DNA of 12,525 nucleotides from Bifidobacterium breve (GTDB lineage Bacteria > Actinomycetota > Acidimicrobiia > Acidimicrobiales > Ilumatobacteraceae). The notes under the pieces are model-generated. The model made no database searches. It saw only the letters and a program-made list of their open reading frames with translations, and was not told the origin of the DNA. The position numbers and the translations under genes were made by a program. The number at the start of each line of letters is the position of its first letter. The stretch's first letter is position 1. The stretch covers positions 1 to 12,525 of the forward strand of contig CALPPJ020000015.1 of assembly GCA_943325425.2 (NCBI GenBank), read 5' to 3'. Below are positions 1 through 7,221 of this stretch, one piece after another.

Positions 1-841
1 GGAACAACAATCCACTTGCTCCAGACAACGTGCGGCCTTTGACGACTTCGCCATCGGGCAACGTGACGAGCGATCCACCCGTGACATACAAGCCCGCTTC
101 AACGATGCATTCATCACCGAGACTGATTCCGATGCCGGCATTTGCGCCGAGCAAGCAACGCTCACCAATACTGACAACTTCTTTTCCACCACCGGAAAGT
201 GTTCCCATGATTGAGGCTCCGCCACCGATGTCGCTTCCATCACCAACGACAACGCCGGCCGAAATTCGTCCTTCAACCATTGACGCACCAAGCGTGCCGG
301 CATTGAAGTTACAGAAACCTTCATGCATGACAGTGGTGCCAGATGACAAGTGAGCGCCGAGTCGTACTCGATTGGCGTCGGCAATGCGCACACCAGATGG
401 CACAACGTAGTCGGTCATACGTGGGAACTTGTCGAGGCCGTGAACATTAAGCAAGCGACCACTACGGCGTTCTTCCCAACGAACTTGATCAATGTTTTCG
501 GGCAAAATTGGCCCGATATTGGTCCAGGCGACATTGGTCAGCAGGCCGAATGCACCATCAAGATTGAGAGTGCGCGGCTTGGCCAGACGATGCGAGAGCA
601 AGTGCAATCGCAGGTACACATCAATCGCGTTGGTAGGTGCAGTATCGGTGTCAATCAGAATGGTCGCAACCGAAACCCGCACTCCACGCAATGCGTGGTG
701 TTGATCATCGGTGAAACGATCGGTGGTCGGTGCAGATTCGCCCCAACCAAGTTCGTGAAACCAAGCATCAAGAACGGTTCCGTCATTGCTGGAACCATTA
801 TCAACTCGAGTGACTAGTGCGTGACCCCATGCTGCGGGCAT
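1..841 (-). CDS. dapD: 2,3,4,5-tetrahydropyridine-2,6-dicarboxylate N-succinyltransferase, C-terminus cut by window edge
   Basis: Cytoplasmic enzyme of the succinylase branch of diaminopimelate/lysine synthesis. It transfers succinyl from succinyl-CoA to tetrahydrodipicolinate. The 280 visible codons run open from ATG at 841 to the left edge. From memory the M. tuberculosis enzyme has about 317 residues, so some 35 are missing. Residues 1-140 match the actinobacterial N-terminal domain (WTNIGPILPENID at 106-118). From about 145 the chain is a left-handed beta-helix of hexapeptide repeats, with GTTVMHEGFCNFNAGTLG at 168-185 and SMVEGRISAG at 187-196. Glu190 in SMVEGR aligns with the glutamate proposed as catalytic in the mycobacterial enzyme. 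A Shine-Dalgarno AAGGAG lies 5 bases before the ATG. It follows lysS by 24 bases on the same strand, so co-transcription is likely. Family assignment is secure. Confidence 0.93.
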   Translation of the reverse strand, partial: MPAAWGHALVTRVDNGSSNDGTVLDAWFHELGWGESAPTTDRFTDDQHHALRGVRVSVATILIDTDTAPTNAIDVYLRLHLLSHRLAKPRTLNLDGAFGLLTNVAWTNIGPILPENIDQVRWEERRSGRLLNVHGLDKFPRMTDYVVPSGVRIADANRVRLGAHLSSGTTVMHEGFCNFNAGTLGASMVEGRISAGVVVGDGSDIGGGASIMGTLSGGGKEVVSIGERCLLGANAGIGISLGDECIVEAGLYVTGGSLVTLPDGEVVKGRTLSGASGLLF

Positions 842-847
842 AACTAC

Positions 848-853
848 TCCTTA
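848..853 (-). promoter_or_regulatory. Ribosome binding site of dapD
   Basis: Read on the minus strand, this is AAGGAG followed by TAGTT (well about 5-6 bases) and then the dapD ATG at 841. It is one of the clearest Shine-Dalgarno sequences in the window. It lies inside the 24-base lysS-dapD gap, which fits dapD being translated from a shared transcript rather than from a leaderless one. Confidence 0.7.
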
Positions 854-865
854 TTGAACGTGCGA

Positions 866-2419
866 TTAAAACGCTTCTGGGCGAAGCGTGGGGAACAAGA
901 TGACTTCTTTAATTGACGAGACACCTGAGAGCAACATGGCAACACGATCCATGCCGATTCCGAGACCACCAGTTGGTGGCAAACCAAATTCAAGAGCGCG
1001 TAAGTAATCTTCGTCAACGGTTCCGCGTTCGGCATCGCCGGCATCTTTGGCGGCTTGTTCTTCTTCAAAACGTAAACGCTGTTCGACCGGGTCGTTGAGT
1101 TCGCTGTAGCCGTTGGCTAGTTCGCGAGCACCAACGAACAATTCAAATCGTTCAGTAATGAATGGGTCATTGCGATCGGCTCGAGCCAACGGCGAGATTT
1201 CAACGGGGTGACCAGTGACAAACGTGGGACGAATGAGTGATGATTCGGCAGTGAATTCAAAGATCTCTTCAATCATCTTGCCCGAACCCCAACGCTTGTC
1301 GTAGCGCATGCCCAATTTGTCGGCGAGTGCACGAAGCGTTTCAACGGGCTGTGATGGATGGGTTTCAACACCAGTCTTTTCGGCGATGAGTTCCATCATG
1401 CTGGCGCGGCGCCAAGGCTCGGCGAGGTCGACAGTATGGACAACTCCGGCAGGGTCGGCGATACCAACAACCGTTGTGCCAATTGCATCACGTGCTGCTT
1501 GCACGATGAGTTCTTCGCAGATAGCCATGACTTCGCTGTAATCGCCGAAAGCCTGGTAGAGCTCCATCATGGTGAACTCGGGGTTGTGACGCGTGCTGAT
1601 GCCTTCGTTACGGAACACGCGACCAATTTCGTAGACGCGCTCCATACCACCGACGATGAGTCGCTTGAGGTGAAGTTCAAGCGCGATGCGCAAGTACAAC
1701 TGCATGTCGAGTGAATTGTGATGGGTTAAGAAGGGTCGAGCATGTGCGCCACCGGCTTCAACGTGCAAGACCGGTGTTTCAACTTCGATGAAGTCTTTGG
1801 CGGCCAACGAACGACGGAAGCTTGAAATTACGGCATGGCGAACTTCAAACGCACGACGTGCGTCTTCGTTAACGATGAGATCGGTGTAACGCTGACGGAA
1901 ACGAGTGTCGGTGTCGGTGAGACCCTTCCACTTGTTGGGAAGTGGTCGTACGGCCTTGGACAACAATTCGAGTCGTGAAACCTTGATGGAGAGTTCACCC
2001 TTGCGAGTAGTCATGACGTTGCCGTACACGCCGACCCAGTCGCCAAGGTCAAGAGATGCGACATCGGCGAAACCTTCGTCGCCAATAACTGCCTTTGAAA
2101 CAAACAACTGAATATCAGATGAACGATCGCGAACGGTTCCGAAAATCAGCTTGCCCTGTTCGCGCTTGAGCATGATGCGCCCAGCGATGGCCACTTCATT
2201 TTCGGTTTCGGTGCCGGCTTCAAGGTGGCCCCAAGTGGCACGAATCTCAGCCAGGGTGTGGGTGCGGTCAAAGCGGTAGGGGTAAGGGTTGACTCCCTTG
2301 GCACGCATGTCGTCGAGTTGGCCAAGGCGACGGCTCTTTTCGGCCTGGAGTCCGCTTCCGGTTAGCTCGGGAATATCAAGTTCTTCATTTTCGTCGGGGG
2401 TATTTGACTCTGCACTCAC
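866..2419 (-). CDS. lysS: Lysyl-tRNA synthetase, class II
   Basis: Charges tRNA-Lys with lysine in the cytoplasm. The protein has 517 residues, usual for bacterial LysRS plus an acidic N-terminal tail of about 20 residues. An OB-fold anticodon-binding domain spans about 75-155. The class II catalytic core follows: motif 1 region EVETPVLHVEAGGAHARPF at 212-230, motif 2 FRNEGISTRHNPEFT at 269-283, and motif 3 GLGIGMDRVAMLL at 485-497 with the ATP-binding arginine. The start is GTG at 2419. No Shine-Dalgarno is visible upstream. Minus-strand TACCGT ends 9 bases before the GTG and could be a -10 box for a transcript with almost no leader. dapD follows 24 bases downstream. Not a PoxA/EpmA-type paralogue, because the anticodon-binding domain is present. 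Confidence 0.97.
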   Translation of the reverse strand: MSAESNTPDENEELDIPELTGSGLQAEKSRRLGQLDDMRAKGVNPYPYRFDRTHTLAEIRATWGHLEAGTETENEVAIAGRIMLKREQGKLIFGTVRDRSSDIQLFVSKAVIGDEGFADVASLDLGDWVGVYGNVMTTRKGELSIKVSRLELLSKAVRPLPNKWKGLTDTDTRFRQRYTDLIVNEDARRAFEVRHAVISSFRRSLAAKDFIEVETPVLHVEAGGAHARPFLTHHNSLDMQLYLRIALELHLKRLIVGGMERVYEIGRVFRNEGISTRHNPEFTMMELYQAFGDYSEVMAICEELIVQAARDAIGTTVVGIADPAGVVHTVDLAEPWRRASMMELIAEKTGVETHPSQPVETLRALADKLGMRYDKRWGSGKMIEEIFEFTAESSLIRPTFVTGHPVEISPLARADRNDPFITERFELFVGARELANGYSELNDPVEQRLRFEEEQAAKDAGDAERGTVDEDYLRALEFGLPPTGGLGIGMDRVAMLLSGVSSIKEVILFPTLRPEAF

Positions 2420-2428
2420 AAGAGAAAG

Positions 2429-2434
2429 ACGGTA
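2429..2434 (-). promoter_or_regulatory. Possible -10 element of lysS
   Basis: On the minus strand this hexamer reads TACCGT, matching the TANNNT pattern of actinobacterial -10 boxes. It ends 9 bases before the GTG start. A transcript started from it would have a leader of only a few bases, which would fit the missing ribosome binding site. No convincing -35 box was found. Weak on its own. Confidence 0.3.
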
Positions 2435-2555
2435 GTTGCTGGAGCGGCGTTGCGCTGAGTTCTTTAGAGTTTGCTTGGTGATAAACGAGGTCGGATGGGC
2501 TCATCAGTTGACCGCTGTCTCAGCCGAACCACTCTGTCGGCTCTAACCCGAGGGC

Positions 2556-2561
2556 TAGCCT
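2556..2561 (+). promoter_or_regulatory. Putative -10 box for a leaderless lpdA transcript
   Basis: TAGCCT (TANNNT) lies 6 bases before the ATG at 2568. Transcription would start at or next to the A of the ATG, the arrangement of leaderless mRNAs that are common in actinobacteria. No Shine-Dalgarno precedes this ATG, which agrees. The -35 region is not conserved. TTGACC at 2508 is too far upstream to pair with this box. Confidence 0.5.
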
Positions 2562-2567
2562 GAGCAC

Positions 2568-3932
2568 ATGGCAGTACGTTTTCTCATTATTGGTGGCGGT
2601 CCCGCCGGAAATACCGCAGCGACATACGCGGCGCGCCTAGGTGCTGAAGTCATTATGGTCGAGCGAGAAATTGTTGGAGGTGCGGCCCACTTATTGGATT
2701 GCATTCCGTCCAAAACCATGATTGCAACTGGCGGAGCGATGACTCTCGGTCGTAAATCGGCTGGGATGGGTCTTGAAGAGATGCAGCCCGAAGTTGACGT
2801 AGAGGCACTGACCGACCGCATTGAAGATATTAAAGATCATCTGTCAAATAGCACGACCGAACTTTTGGTGAGTCAAGGTGTGCGCATCATCAAAGGAAGC
2901 GCCAGTTTTGCTTCGCCTCACAGTGCGATTGTGACGACGGCCGATGGCAGCAAAGAAACGATTGAGTTTGATGCGGCCATGATTTCAACGGGTTCACGCC
3001 CACGAATCCCCGAGTGGGTGCAACCCGACGGTGAAAGAATTTTGACGACGCGTGATTGCTATCCGCCCAAGATTTTCCCGACCAATGTGTGCATCGTTGG
3101 TTCAGGCGTCACAGGCGTTGAGTTCGTGCATATGTTTGAGTCGTTCGGCGCCAAGGTGTCTTTGGTAGTAAGCCGTCAACAAGTTCTGCCAGGCAAAGAC
3201 CCTGAAGTTGCAGCAGTTCTTGAAGATGATTTCTTGCGACGTGGTGTGCGTTTGTTGAAAGGCGCACGCGCCGAATCAATCGAGCGAGAAGGCGACGAAG
3301 TTGTTATTAAATGTGACGACGGACGTCAGGTTCGGGCGAGCCATGCAGTACTCACAATTGGTTCAATCCCTAATAGCGACGGGCTCAATCTTGATTTGGC
3401 TGGCGTTCACATGGATGGCGGCGGCTACGTTCCGATTAACCATCACTGCATCACGAATGTTGAGCACATTTATGCGGCTGGTGACGTGAGCGGCAAATTG
3501 CCGCTGTCGTCGGTGGCGTCAATGCAGGGTCGTAAAATTGCCGAGCATGTGATGGGACTGCATACTCGTGAGCATCGTCATCTTGATTATGACAAAGCGG
3601 CATCGGCAATTTTCACCGAGCCCGAAATCGCCGATGTGGGACTCGCAGAAGCCGAAGCCTTCGCGCATGGTCGAAAGATTCGTGTGACCAAGGTGCCGTT
3701 TTCGGCGACGCCCAAAGCATTGATTAACAATGACGCACGTGGCTTCGTGAAAATCATTTCTGACCCGGCAACCGGTGTTGTGCTCGGTGGCTCCATCGTT
3801 GGTCGTCATGCGGCCGAACTCATCAGCGTGATCGCTCTTGCTGTCACGGCGAATTTGAAAGTTAGTGACATTGTTGAAAGTCTTTTAGTGCACCCTGCCT
3901 TGGCAGAGGCACTTGCTGAAGCAGCAGAATGA
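2568..3932 (+). CDS. lpdA: LpdA-like flavoprotein disulfide reductase homologue, probable NAD(P)H:quinone reductase
   Basis: Class I pyridine nucleotide-disulfide oxidoreductase fold, 454 residues. It has an N-terminal FAD Rossmann motif (IIGGGPAGNTAA, 7-18), a second nucleotide-binding motif (VGSGVTGVEF, about 177-186), an FAD-contact motif (IYAAGD, about 301-306) and a C-terminal dimerisation domain. In lipoamide dehydrogenases the redox pair is GGTCxxxxCIPSK. Here it is GGAAHLLDCIPSK (37-49), so the first cysteine is Ala40 and only Cys45 remains. The same GGAA...C pattern occurs in M. tuberculosis LpdA (Rv3303c), characterised as an NAD(P)H-dependent quinone reductase, so lipoamide dehydrogenase activity is unlikely. 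The C-terminal HPALAE (442-447) keeps the His-Glu pair of true reductases. No E1 or E2 genes of a 2-oxoacid complex are nearby. The electron acceptor is inferred from homology. Confidence 0.85.
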   Translation: MAVRFLIIGGGPAGNTAATYAARLGAEVIMVEREIVGGAAHLLDCIPSKTMIATGGAMTLGRKSAGMGLEEMQPEVDVEALTDRIEDIKDHLSNSTTELLVSQGVRIIKGSASFASPHSAIVTTADGSKETIEFDAAMISTGSRPRIPEWVQPDGERILTTRDCYPPKIFPTNVCIVGSGVTGVEFVHMFESFGAKVSLVVSRQQVLPGKDPEVAAVLEDDFLRRGVRLLKGARAESIEREGDEVVIKCDDGRQVRASHAVLTIGSIPNSDGLNLDLAGVHMDGGGYVPINHHCITNVEHIYAAGDVSGKLPLSSVASMQGRKIAEHVMGLHTREHRHLDYDKAASAIFTEPEIADVGLAEAEAFAHGRKIRVTKVPFSATPKALINNDARGFVKIISDPATGVVLGGSIVGRHAAELISVIALAVTANLKVSDIVESLLVHPALAEALAEAAE

Positions 3933-3939
3933 GAACATC

Positions 3940-4416
3940 ATGAGTGATTTTGATCCGCCCGTATTTGTTGAAACCCCTCGAGCCGATGCGCTGGCGAGTG
4001 TGGGTAAACGTGCACTTGCGCAGTTCTTGGACGGCTTAGTTATCGGAATCCCGTTGTTGGTATTGACCGCCTTTATGGGATACACGCTCACTGATGACTC
4101 ATTAAGTGACAGCGAATTGACATGGTTGACCGTGTTTTGGGTGAGTATCAATTTGGTGTACAACATCGTCGCCATTGCTGTGTACGGCTGCACGCTTGGC
4201 AAACGAATTGTCGGAATCAAAGTTGTGAACCGAGTCGATGGTGGTCGCGTCTCGTGGAACTACTCGGCAGTGCGCGCGTTAATTCCGACCGCAGTGCAAC
4301 TAGTGCCCGTCATTGGACCAGGGTTGTCACTTGTTGTTTATGTACGCGCGGTTTTCCACCCATTGCGTCAAGGTTTGCACGATGCTGCCGCTGGCACCAT
4401 CGTCGTTAAAAGATGA
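3940..4416 (+). CDS. RDD family integral membrane protein
   Basis: Small inner-membrane protein of 158 residues with three predicted hydrophobic segments at about 29-49, 62-82 and 113-135. RDD features are Arg24 and Asp31 around the first segment (KRALAQFLDG), TLGKRIVGIKVV at 85-96 before the last segment, and GLHDAAAGTIVV near the C-terminus. The molecular role of most RDD proteins is unknown. Some have been linked to ion transport or stress tolerance, but nothing here selects a substrate. I chose ATG 3940, 7 bases after the lpdA stop, over an in-frame TTG at 3913 inside lpdA, because RDD similarity begins after this ATG. It is probably co-transcribed with lpdA. It ends 5 bases from the stop of the converging accA3. 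Confidence 0.85.
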   Translation: MSDFDPPVFVETPRADALASVGKRALAQFLDGLVIGIPLLVLTAFMGYTLTDDSLSDSELTWLTVFWVSINLVYNIVAIAVYGCTLGKRIVGIKVVNRVDGGRVSWNYSAVRALIPTAVQLVPVIGPGLSLVVYVRAVFHPLRQGLHDAAAGTIVVKR

Positions 4417-4421
4417 TGTGA

Positions 4422-6197
4422 TCAGGCAATAACAACGACAACATCGCCAGAACCGACGGTGTCGCCAGCCTTGACTTTGATCTCGGTGACCTTGCCGGTC
4501 TTCTCAGCCAAAATCTGGTTTTCCATTTTCATGGCTTCAAGCACACATACGGCTTGACCCGATTCGACTTCTTGACCGACTTCAACGAGCACCTTGACGA
4601 TGGTTCCTTGCATCGGCACGGTGACCTGTCCAGAACCAGCACCGCCACCCGCACCACTGCCGGCAGCGCGCTTCGGCTTTGCGGCCTTGGGTGCTCCGCT
4701 CGAGACAACTGCAGTCTGCTCGGGAACCCACATCGCAACATCAAAACGCTTGCCGTTGATTTCAACAGTGGTGTTGCGGCGTACAAGCGGTTCGGCATCT
4801 TCACCCGACGAAGCAGGAGCAGCATTTTCAATTCCGGAAAGATCGAGAACTTCTTCAACCCACTTCGTGGAATGCTTCATAGCCGCAAAGTCGGGGTGCT
4901 TCAAGATTGCCAAGTCGGCGGGAATCGTGGTGTGAACACCTTCGACAACCATCTCTTCAAGTGCACGAATGGTGCGGGCAATTGCCGTGGGGCGATCTTT
5001 ACCCCACACGATGAGCTTGCCGACCAAGTTGTCGTAGTACTGGCTGATCTCGTCGCCACTTTCGTAGCCCGAGTCGAAGCGCACACCAAAACCATCGGAA
5101 GGAACAAGCTTGGTGATCTTGCCTGGTGACGGCAAGAACTTTCCGCCTGCGGGGTTTTCGGCGTTGATACGAATTTCAATACCGTGACCATTACGGCGAG
5201 CAGTGACTTCTTCTTGCGTCATGGGCAACTTCTCGCCACCCGCAACGCGCAACTGCCATTCAACGAGATCAATGCCCGTGATGACTTCTGAAACTGGGTG
5301 TTCAACTTGCAAACGAGTGTTCATTTCCAAGAAGAAGAATTCGCCATCTTGGTAAATGAATTCAACGGTTCCGGCGTTGAAATAACCAACGGCACGAGCA
5401 GCAAGAACAGCGGCTTCGCCCATTGCTTCTTCAACACCTTCACCCATGGCAATGGCGGGAGCTTCTTCAACAAGCTTTTGGTGACGACGCTGCGCTGAGC
5501 AGTCGCGGGTCGAGACCCAGACGTAGTTGCCGTGCTGGTCGCCGACCAACTGCACTTCAACGTGGCGCGGCCAGGTGAGGTACTTCTCAACATAAATTTC
5601 ATCGCGACCAAAGAAAGCTTTTGCTTCACGCTGCGCGCTGTCCATCGCCTCTTGTACTGATTCGGCGTTTTGTACAACTTTCATGCCGCGACCGCCACCG
5701 CCGAAGGCAGCCTTGATGGCTACGGGGTAACCAAAGTCGGCACCGAACTGCTTGATTTCGTCTGCAGTCGTCACGAATTCGGTGGTGCCCGGAACGATGG
5801 GGCAACCGCCGCGCAACGCAGCCTTACGACTTGAAACTTTGTCGCCCATTTCGCGAATTGCATCGCCTGGGGGCCCGATGAATGCCACGCCCATATTGGT
5901 GATGGCGTCGGCGAAGTCGGCGTTCTCACTGAAGAAGCCGTAACCGGGGTGCACGCCGTCGGCGCCGCTCTTGCGAATCGCATCAAGAATTGCCTCAGTG
6001 TTGAGGTAACTCTCGGCCGCGGTTTGGCCACCAAGCGCGTAGGCCTCATCGGCAAGACGCACGTGAAGTGCGTTGCGATCGAGTTCGGAATACACCGCCA
6101 CGGTGGCGATTCCCATCTCTCGAGCGGCTCGGATCACACGTACTGCGATCTCTCCGCGGTTGGCAATCAGGATCTTCGTTAGGGGTTTAGTCGACAC
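4422..6197 (-). CDS. accA3: Acetyl-/propionyl-CoA carboxylase alpha subunit (biotin carboxylase plus biotin carboxyl carrier)
   Basis: Carries out ATP-dependent carboxylation of biotin and holds the biotin, as the alpha subunit of an acyl-CoA carboxylase feeding fatty acid synthesis or propionyl-CoA metabolism. With a GTG start at 6197 it has 591 residues, close to actinobacterial AccA3. Biotin carboxylase N-domain: KILIANRGEIAVRVI (8-22). ATP-grasp: glycine-rich GGGGRGMK (166-173), RDCSAQRRHQK (231-241) and EMNTRLQVEH (291-300). A Gly/Ala/Pro/Lys-rich linker then leads to a biotinyl domain with EAMKM, biotinylated at Lys557, 34 residues from the end. The reading frame is open upstream to 6341, but those 48 codons show no family similarity and overlap birA. 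No beta (carboxyltransferase) subunit is in the window, so the acyl-CoA substrate is unresolved. birA starts 19 bases away on the other strand. Confidence 0.95.
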   Translation of the reverse strand: MSTKPLTKILIANRGEIAVRVIRAAREMGIATVAVYSELDRNALHVRLADEAYALGGQTAAESYLNTEAILDAIRKSGADGVHPGYGFFSENADFADAITNMGVAFIGPPGDAIREMGDKVSSRKAALRGGCPIVPGTTEFVTTADEIKQFGADFGYPVAIKAAFGGGGRGMKVVQNAESVQEAMDSAQREAKAFFGRDEIYVEKYLTWPRHVEVQLVGDQHGNYVWVSTRDCSAQRRHQKLVEEAPAIAMGEGVEEAMGEAAVLAARAVGYFNAGTVEFIYQDGEFFFLEMNTRLQVEHPVSEVITGIDLVEWQLRVAGGEKLPMTQEEVTARRNGHGIEIRINAENPAGGKFLPSPGKITKLVPSDGFGVRFDSGYESGDEISQYYDNLVGKLIVWGKDRPTAIARTIRALEEMVVEGVHTTIPADLAILKHPDFAAMKHSTKWVEEVLDLSGIENAAPASSGEDAEPLVRRNTTVEINGKRFDVAMWVPEQTAVVSSGAPKAAKPKRAAGSGAGGGAGSGQVTVPMQGTIVKVLVEVGQEVESGQAVCVLEAMKMENQILAEKTGKVTEIKVKAGDTVGSGDVVVVIA

Positions 6198-6216
6198 AAG
6201 TGACAATGTTGGTCTG
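6198..6216. promoter_or_regulatory. 19-bp divergent accA3/birA intergenic region
   Basis: Only 19 bases separate the accA3 GTG (minus strand) from the birA ATG (plus strand). Neither start has a Shine-Dalgarno here. The AT-rich centre reads GACAAT (6202-6207) on the plus strand and AACATT (6210-6205) on the minus strand. Both are -10-like and they overlap, 9 and 7 bases from their respective starts. A shared bidirectional -10 region giving near-leaderless mRNAs is a possible reading. Alternatively each promoter lies inside the opposite gene. Confidence 0.35.
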
Positions 6217-7041
6217 ATGGAGACCCCTTTCGCCACCCCAAACGACGAGAACTTGCCCGGAGAGGCAATTTTTGGCGAAAAAATCGGAAATTTTCCGGAA
6301 TCTTGGCAGGTTCGGTGGTTGGCGACGACCGGAAGTACCAACGATGACCTCTTGGCGGCGGGTCGGCTCGGTGCCGCTGGTCGGGTGGCTTTGGTGACCG
6401 ACTATCAATCGGCGGGTCGGGGGCGCTTAGACCGAACGTGGGTAGCCCCTGATGGGGCGAACTTGTTGGTGAGCCTGTTGTTGCGCGACGTGCCACGTTT
6501 TCCGCACGCCCTCACCCATGCGGTGGCGTTGGCGGCAGCCGCGGCAAGTGAGACGGTCTTGGCGGCGAGTGATGGCAAATTAAAAGTTGACGTGAAATGG
6601 CCCAACGATTTATTGGTCGGTGGACGCAAGTTGGCCGGCATCTTGTCGGTCGCCGGACCAATGACGAAAATGACGACCGATGTTGAGTCGTATGTCGTAC
6701 CTGAATTTGTTGTGGTGGGTCTCGGACTCAATGTTGGTTGGGCGCCTGAAGGTGCGGCCTGTTTGCAAGAGTTTGCAGCTGAATCGATTGAACGAGACTC
6801 AGTGTTGAAAGCACTTTTGGTTGCTTTGGATCCACTGCTTGATTTATCCCTCGCGCAACTTCATGAGCGCTATCGAGCCAAATTGTCAACGTTGCGACGG
6901 TCGGTGCGCGTTGAATTGCCGTCAGGTGAATTTGTGGAAGGGCGGGCGCTTGACGTTGAAGCCGACGGGCGACTCGTCGTACTTGATTCATGCGGGGTCA
7001 CCCAGCGACTCGATGTGGGCGACATCATCCACCTCCGCTAA
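6217..7041 (+). CDS. birA: Biotin-[acetyl-CoA-carboxylase] ligase, class I (no HTH domain)
   Basis: Activates biotin as biotinyl-5'-AMP and attaches it to the carrier lysine of biotin-dependent carboxylases. The protein has 274 residues. The catalytic domain starts near residue 34 with TTGSTNDDLL (37-46). The biotin/ATP loop is SAGRGRLDRTW (65-75), followed by KWPND (127-131), RKLAGIL (137-143, with Lys138 matching the catalytic lysine of E. coli BirA) and GLGLNVGW (168-175). A small C-terminal SH3-like domain follows (about 225-274). There is no N-terminal winged helix, so it should not act as the biotin-operon repressor. ATG 6217 is chosen because upstream in-frame codons lie inside accA3. 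The head-to-head neighbour accA3 encodes its expected substrate. Residues 1-30 are poorly conserved, and the start could be slightly further downstream. Confidence 0.94.
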   Translation: METPFATPNDENLPGEAIFGEKIGNFPESWQVRWLATTGSTNDDLLAAGRLGAAGRVALVTDYQSAGRGRLDRTWVAPDGANLLVSLLLRDVPRFPHALTHAVALAAAAASETVLAASDGKLKVDVKWPNDLLVGGRKLAGILSVAGPMTKMTTDVESYVVPEFVVVGLGLNVGWAPEGAACLQEFAAESIERDSVLKALLVALDPLLDLSLAQLHERYRAKLSTLRRSVRVELPSGEFVEGRALDVEADGRLVVLDSCGVTQRLDVGDIIHLR

Positions 7042-7045
7042 TTCC

Positions 7046-7079
7046 CAGTTGGGCGCGAAAACCAGTTGGGCGCGAAAAC
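7046..7079 (+). repeat. Two tandem copies of a 17-bp unit (extra left arm of the palindromic repeat)
   Basis: CAGTTGGGCGCGAAAAC occurs twice in perfect tandem (7046-7062 and 7063-7079), beginning 5 bases after the birA stop. The second unit provides the left arm of the first 43-bp palindrome. The first is an unpaired extra copy of that arm. A similar doubling with an 11-bp period precedes the third palindrome near 11787. Confidence 0.85.
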
Positions 7080-7108
7080 ATGTCAGATTTGGCATGTTTG
7101 ACACCCAA
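7066..7108 (+). repeat. 43-bp palindromic repeat, copy 1 (possible birA terminator)
   Basis: Starts TTGGGCG and ends CCCAA. The inner stem is ACATGTCA / TGGCATGT with one T-G pair around a GATT loop. Outer TTGGG pairs with CCCAA. It shares the 17-mer CAGATTTGGCATGTTTG (7084-7100) exactly with copy 3. It lies 25 bases after the birA stop. There is no T-tract after the stem, so intrinsic termination is uncertain. It may instead be a dispersed REP-like element. Confidence 0.75.
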
Positions 7109-7128
7109 GAAATCCTCAGGGCAAGTTG

Positions 7129-7171
7129 TTGGGCGTAGATCGTGCCAGTTTTTGCACGTTTGCGCGCCCAA
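7129..7171 (+). repeat. 43-bp palindromic repeat, copy 2
   Basis: Same length and ends as copy 1 (TTGGGCG ... CGCCCAA). Its inner stem is CGTGC / GCACG, where copy 1 has CATG / CATG: an A-T pair has become G-C on both arms. The right arm GTTTGCGCGCCCAA is the same as in copy 3. It ends 50 bases before the start of the LCP gene. Confidence 0.75.
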
Positions 7172-7208
7172 GGTTGGGGGATGACGGGAGTGAGGGGATG
7201 AAGGCGAA

Positions 7209-7214
7209 TAGTTT
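7209..7214 (+). promoter_or_regulatory. Putative -10 box for a leaderless LCP-gene transcript
   Basis: TAGTTT (TANNNT) ends 7 bases before the ATG at 7222. An in-frame TAA at 7216-7218 fixes this ATG as the first possible start apart from one codon. The AAGG just before the ATG is too close to be a ribosome binding site. Together these point to a leaderless message starting at the ATG. No -35 consensus is visible. Confidence 0.5.
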
Positions 7215-7221
7215 CTAAGGC

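Noticed and set aside
30..817. Plus-strand open frames at the left edge
   Set aside because: These are shadows of dapD. The minus strand encodes an uninterrupted, recognisable hexapeptide-repeat enzyme over the same bases.
2508..2513. TTGACC as a -35 box for lpdA
   Set aside because: It is 42 bases from the TAGCCT box, too far to act with it, and no -10 box sits at the right distance downstream.
2699..2714. Frameshift or sequencing error at the LpdA active site
   Set aside because: The frame is intact on both sides, and the same GGAA...C pattern is known in mycobacterial LpdA, so the cysteine loss is likely real.
4554..5129. 191-codon open frame opposite accA3
   Set aside because: It is antisense to a strongly conserved biotin carboxylase region, with low-complexity composition and no recognisable domain.
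6073..6216. Upstream extension of birA
   Set aside because: It lies within accA3 coding sequence, and biotin ligase similarity begins only after ATG 6217.
6198..6341. 48-codon N-terminal extension of accA3 from a TTG start
   Set aside because: The extension has no biotin carboxylase similarity, overlaps the birA coding start, and the family N-terminus (KILIANRGEIAV) begins 8 residues after GTG 6197.
7046..7171. CRISPR-like or iteron-like array
   Set aside because: There are too few units, no regular spacers and no cas or replication genes. The units are arms of a palindrome that recurs after rmlD.
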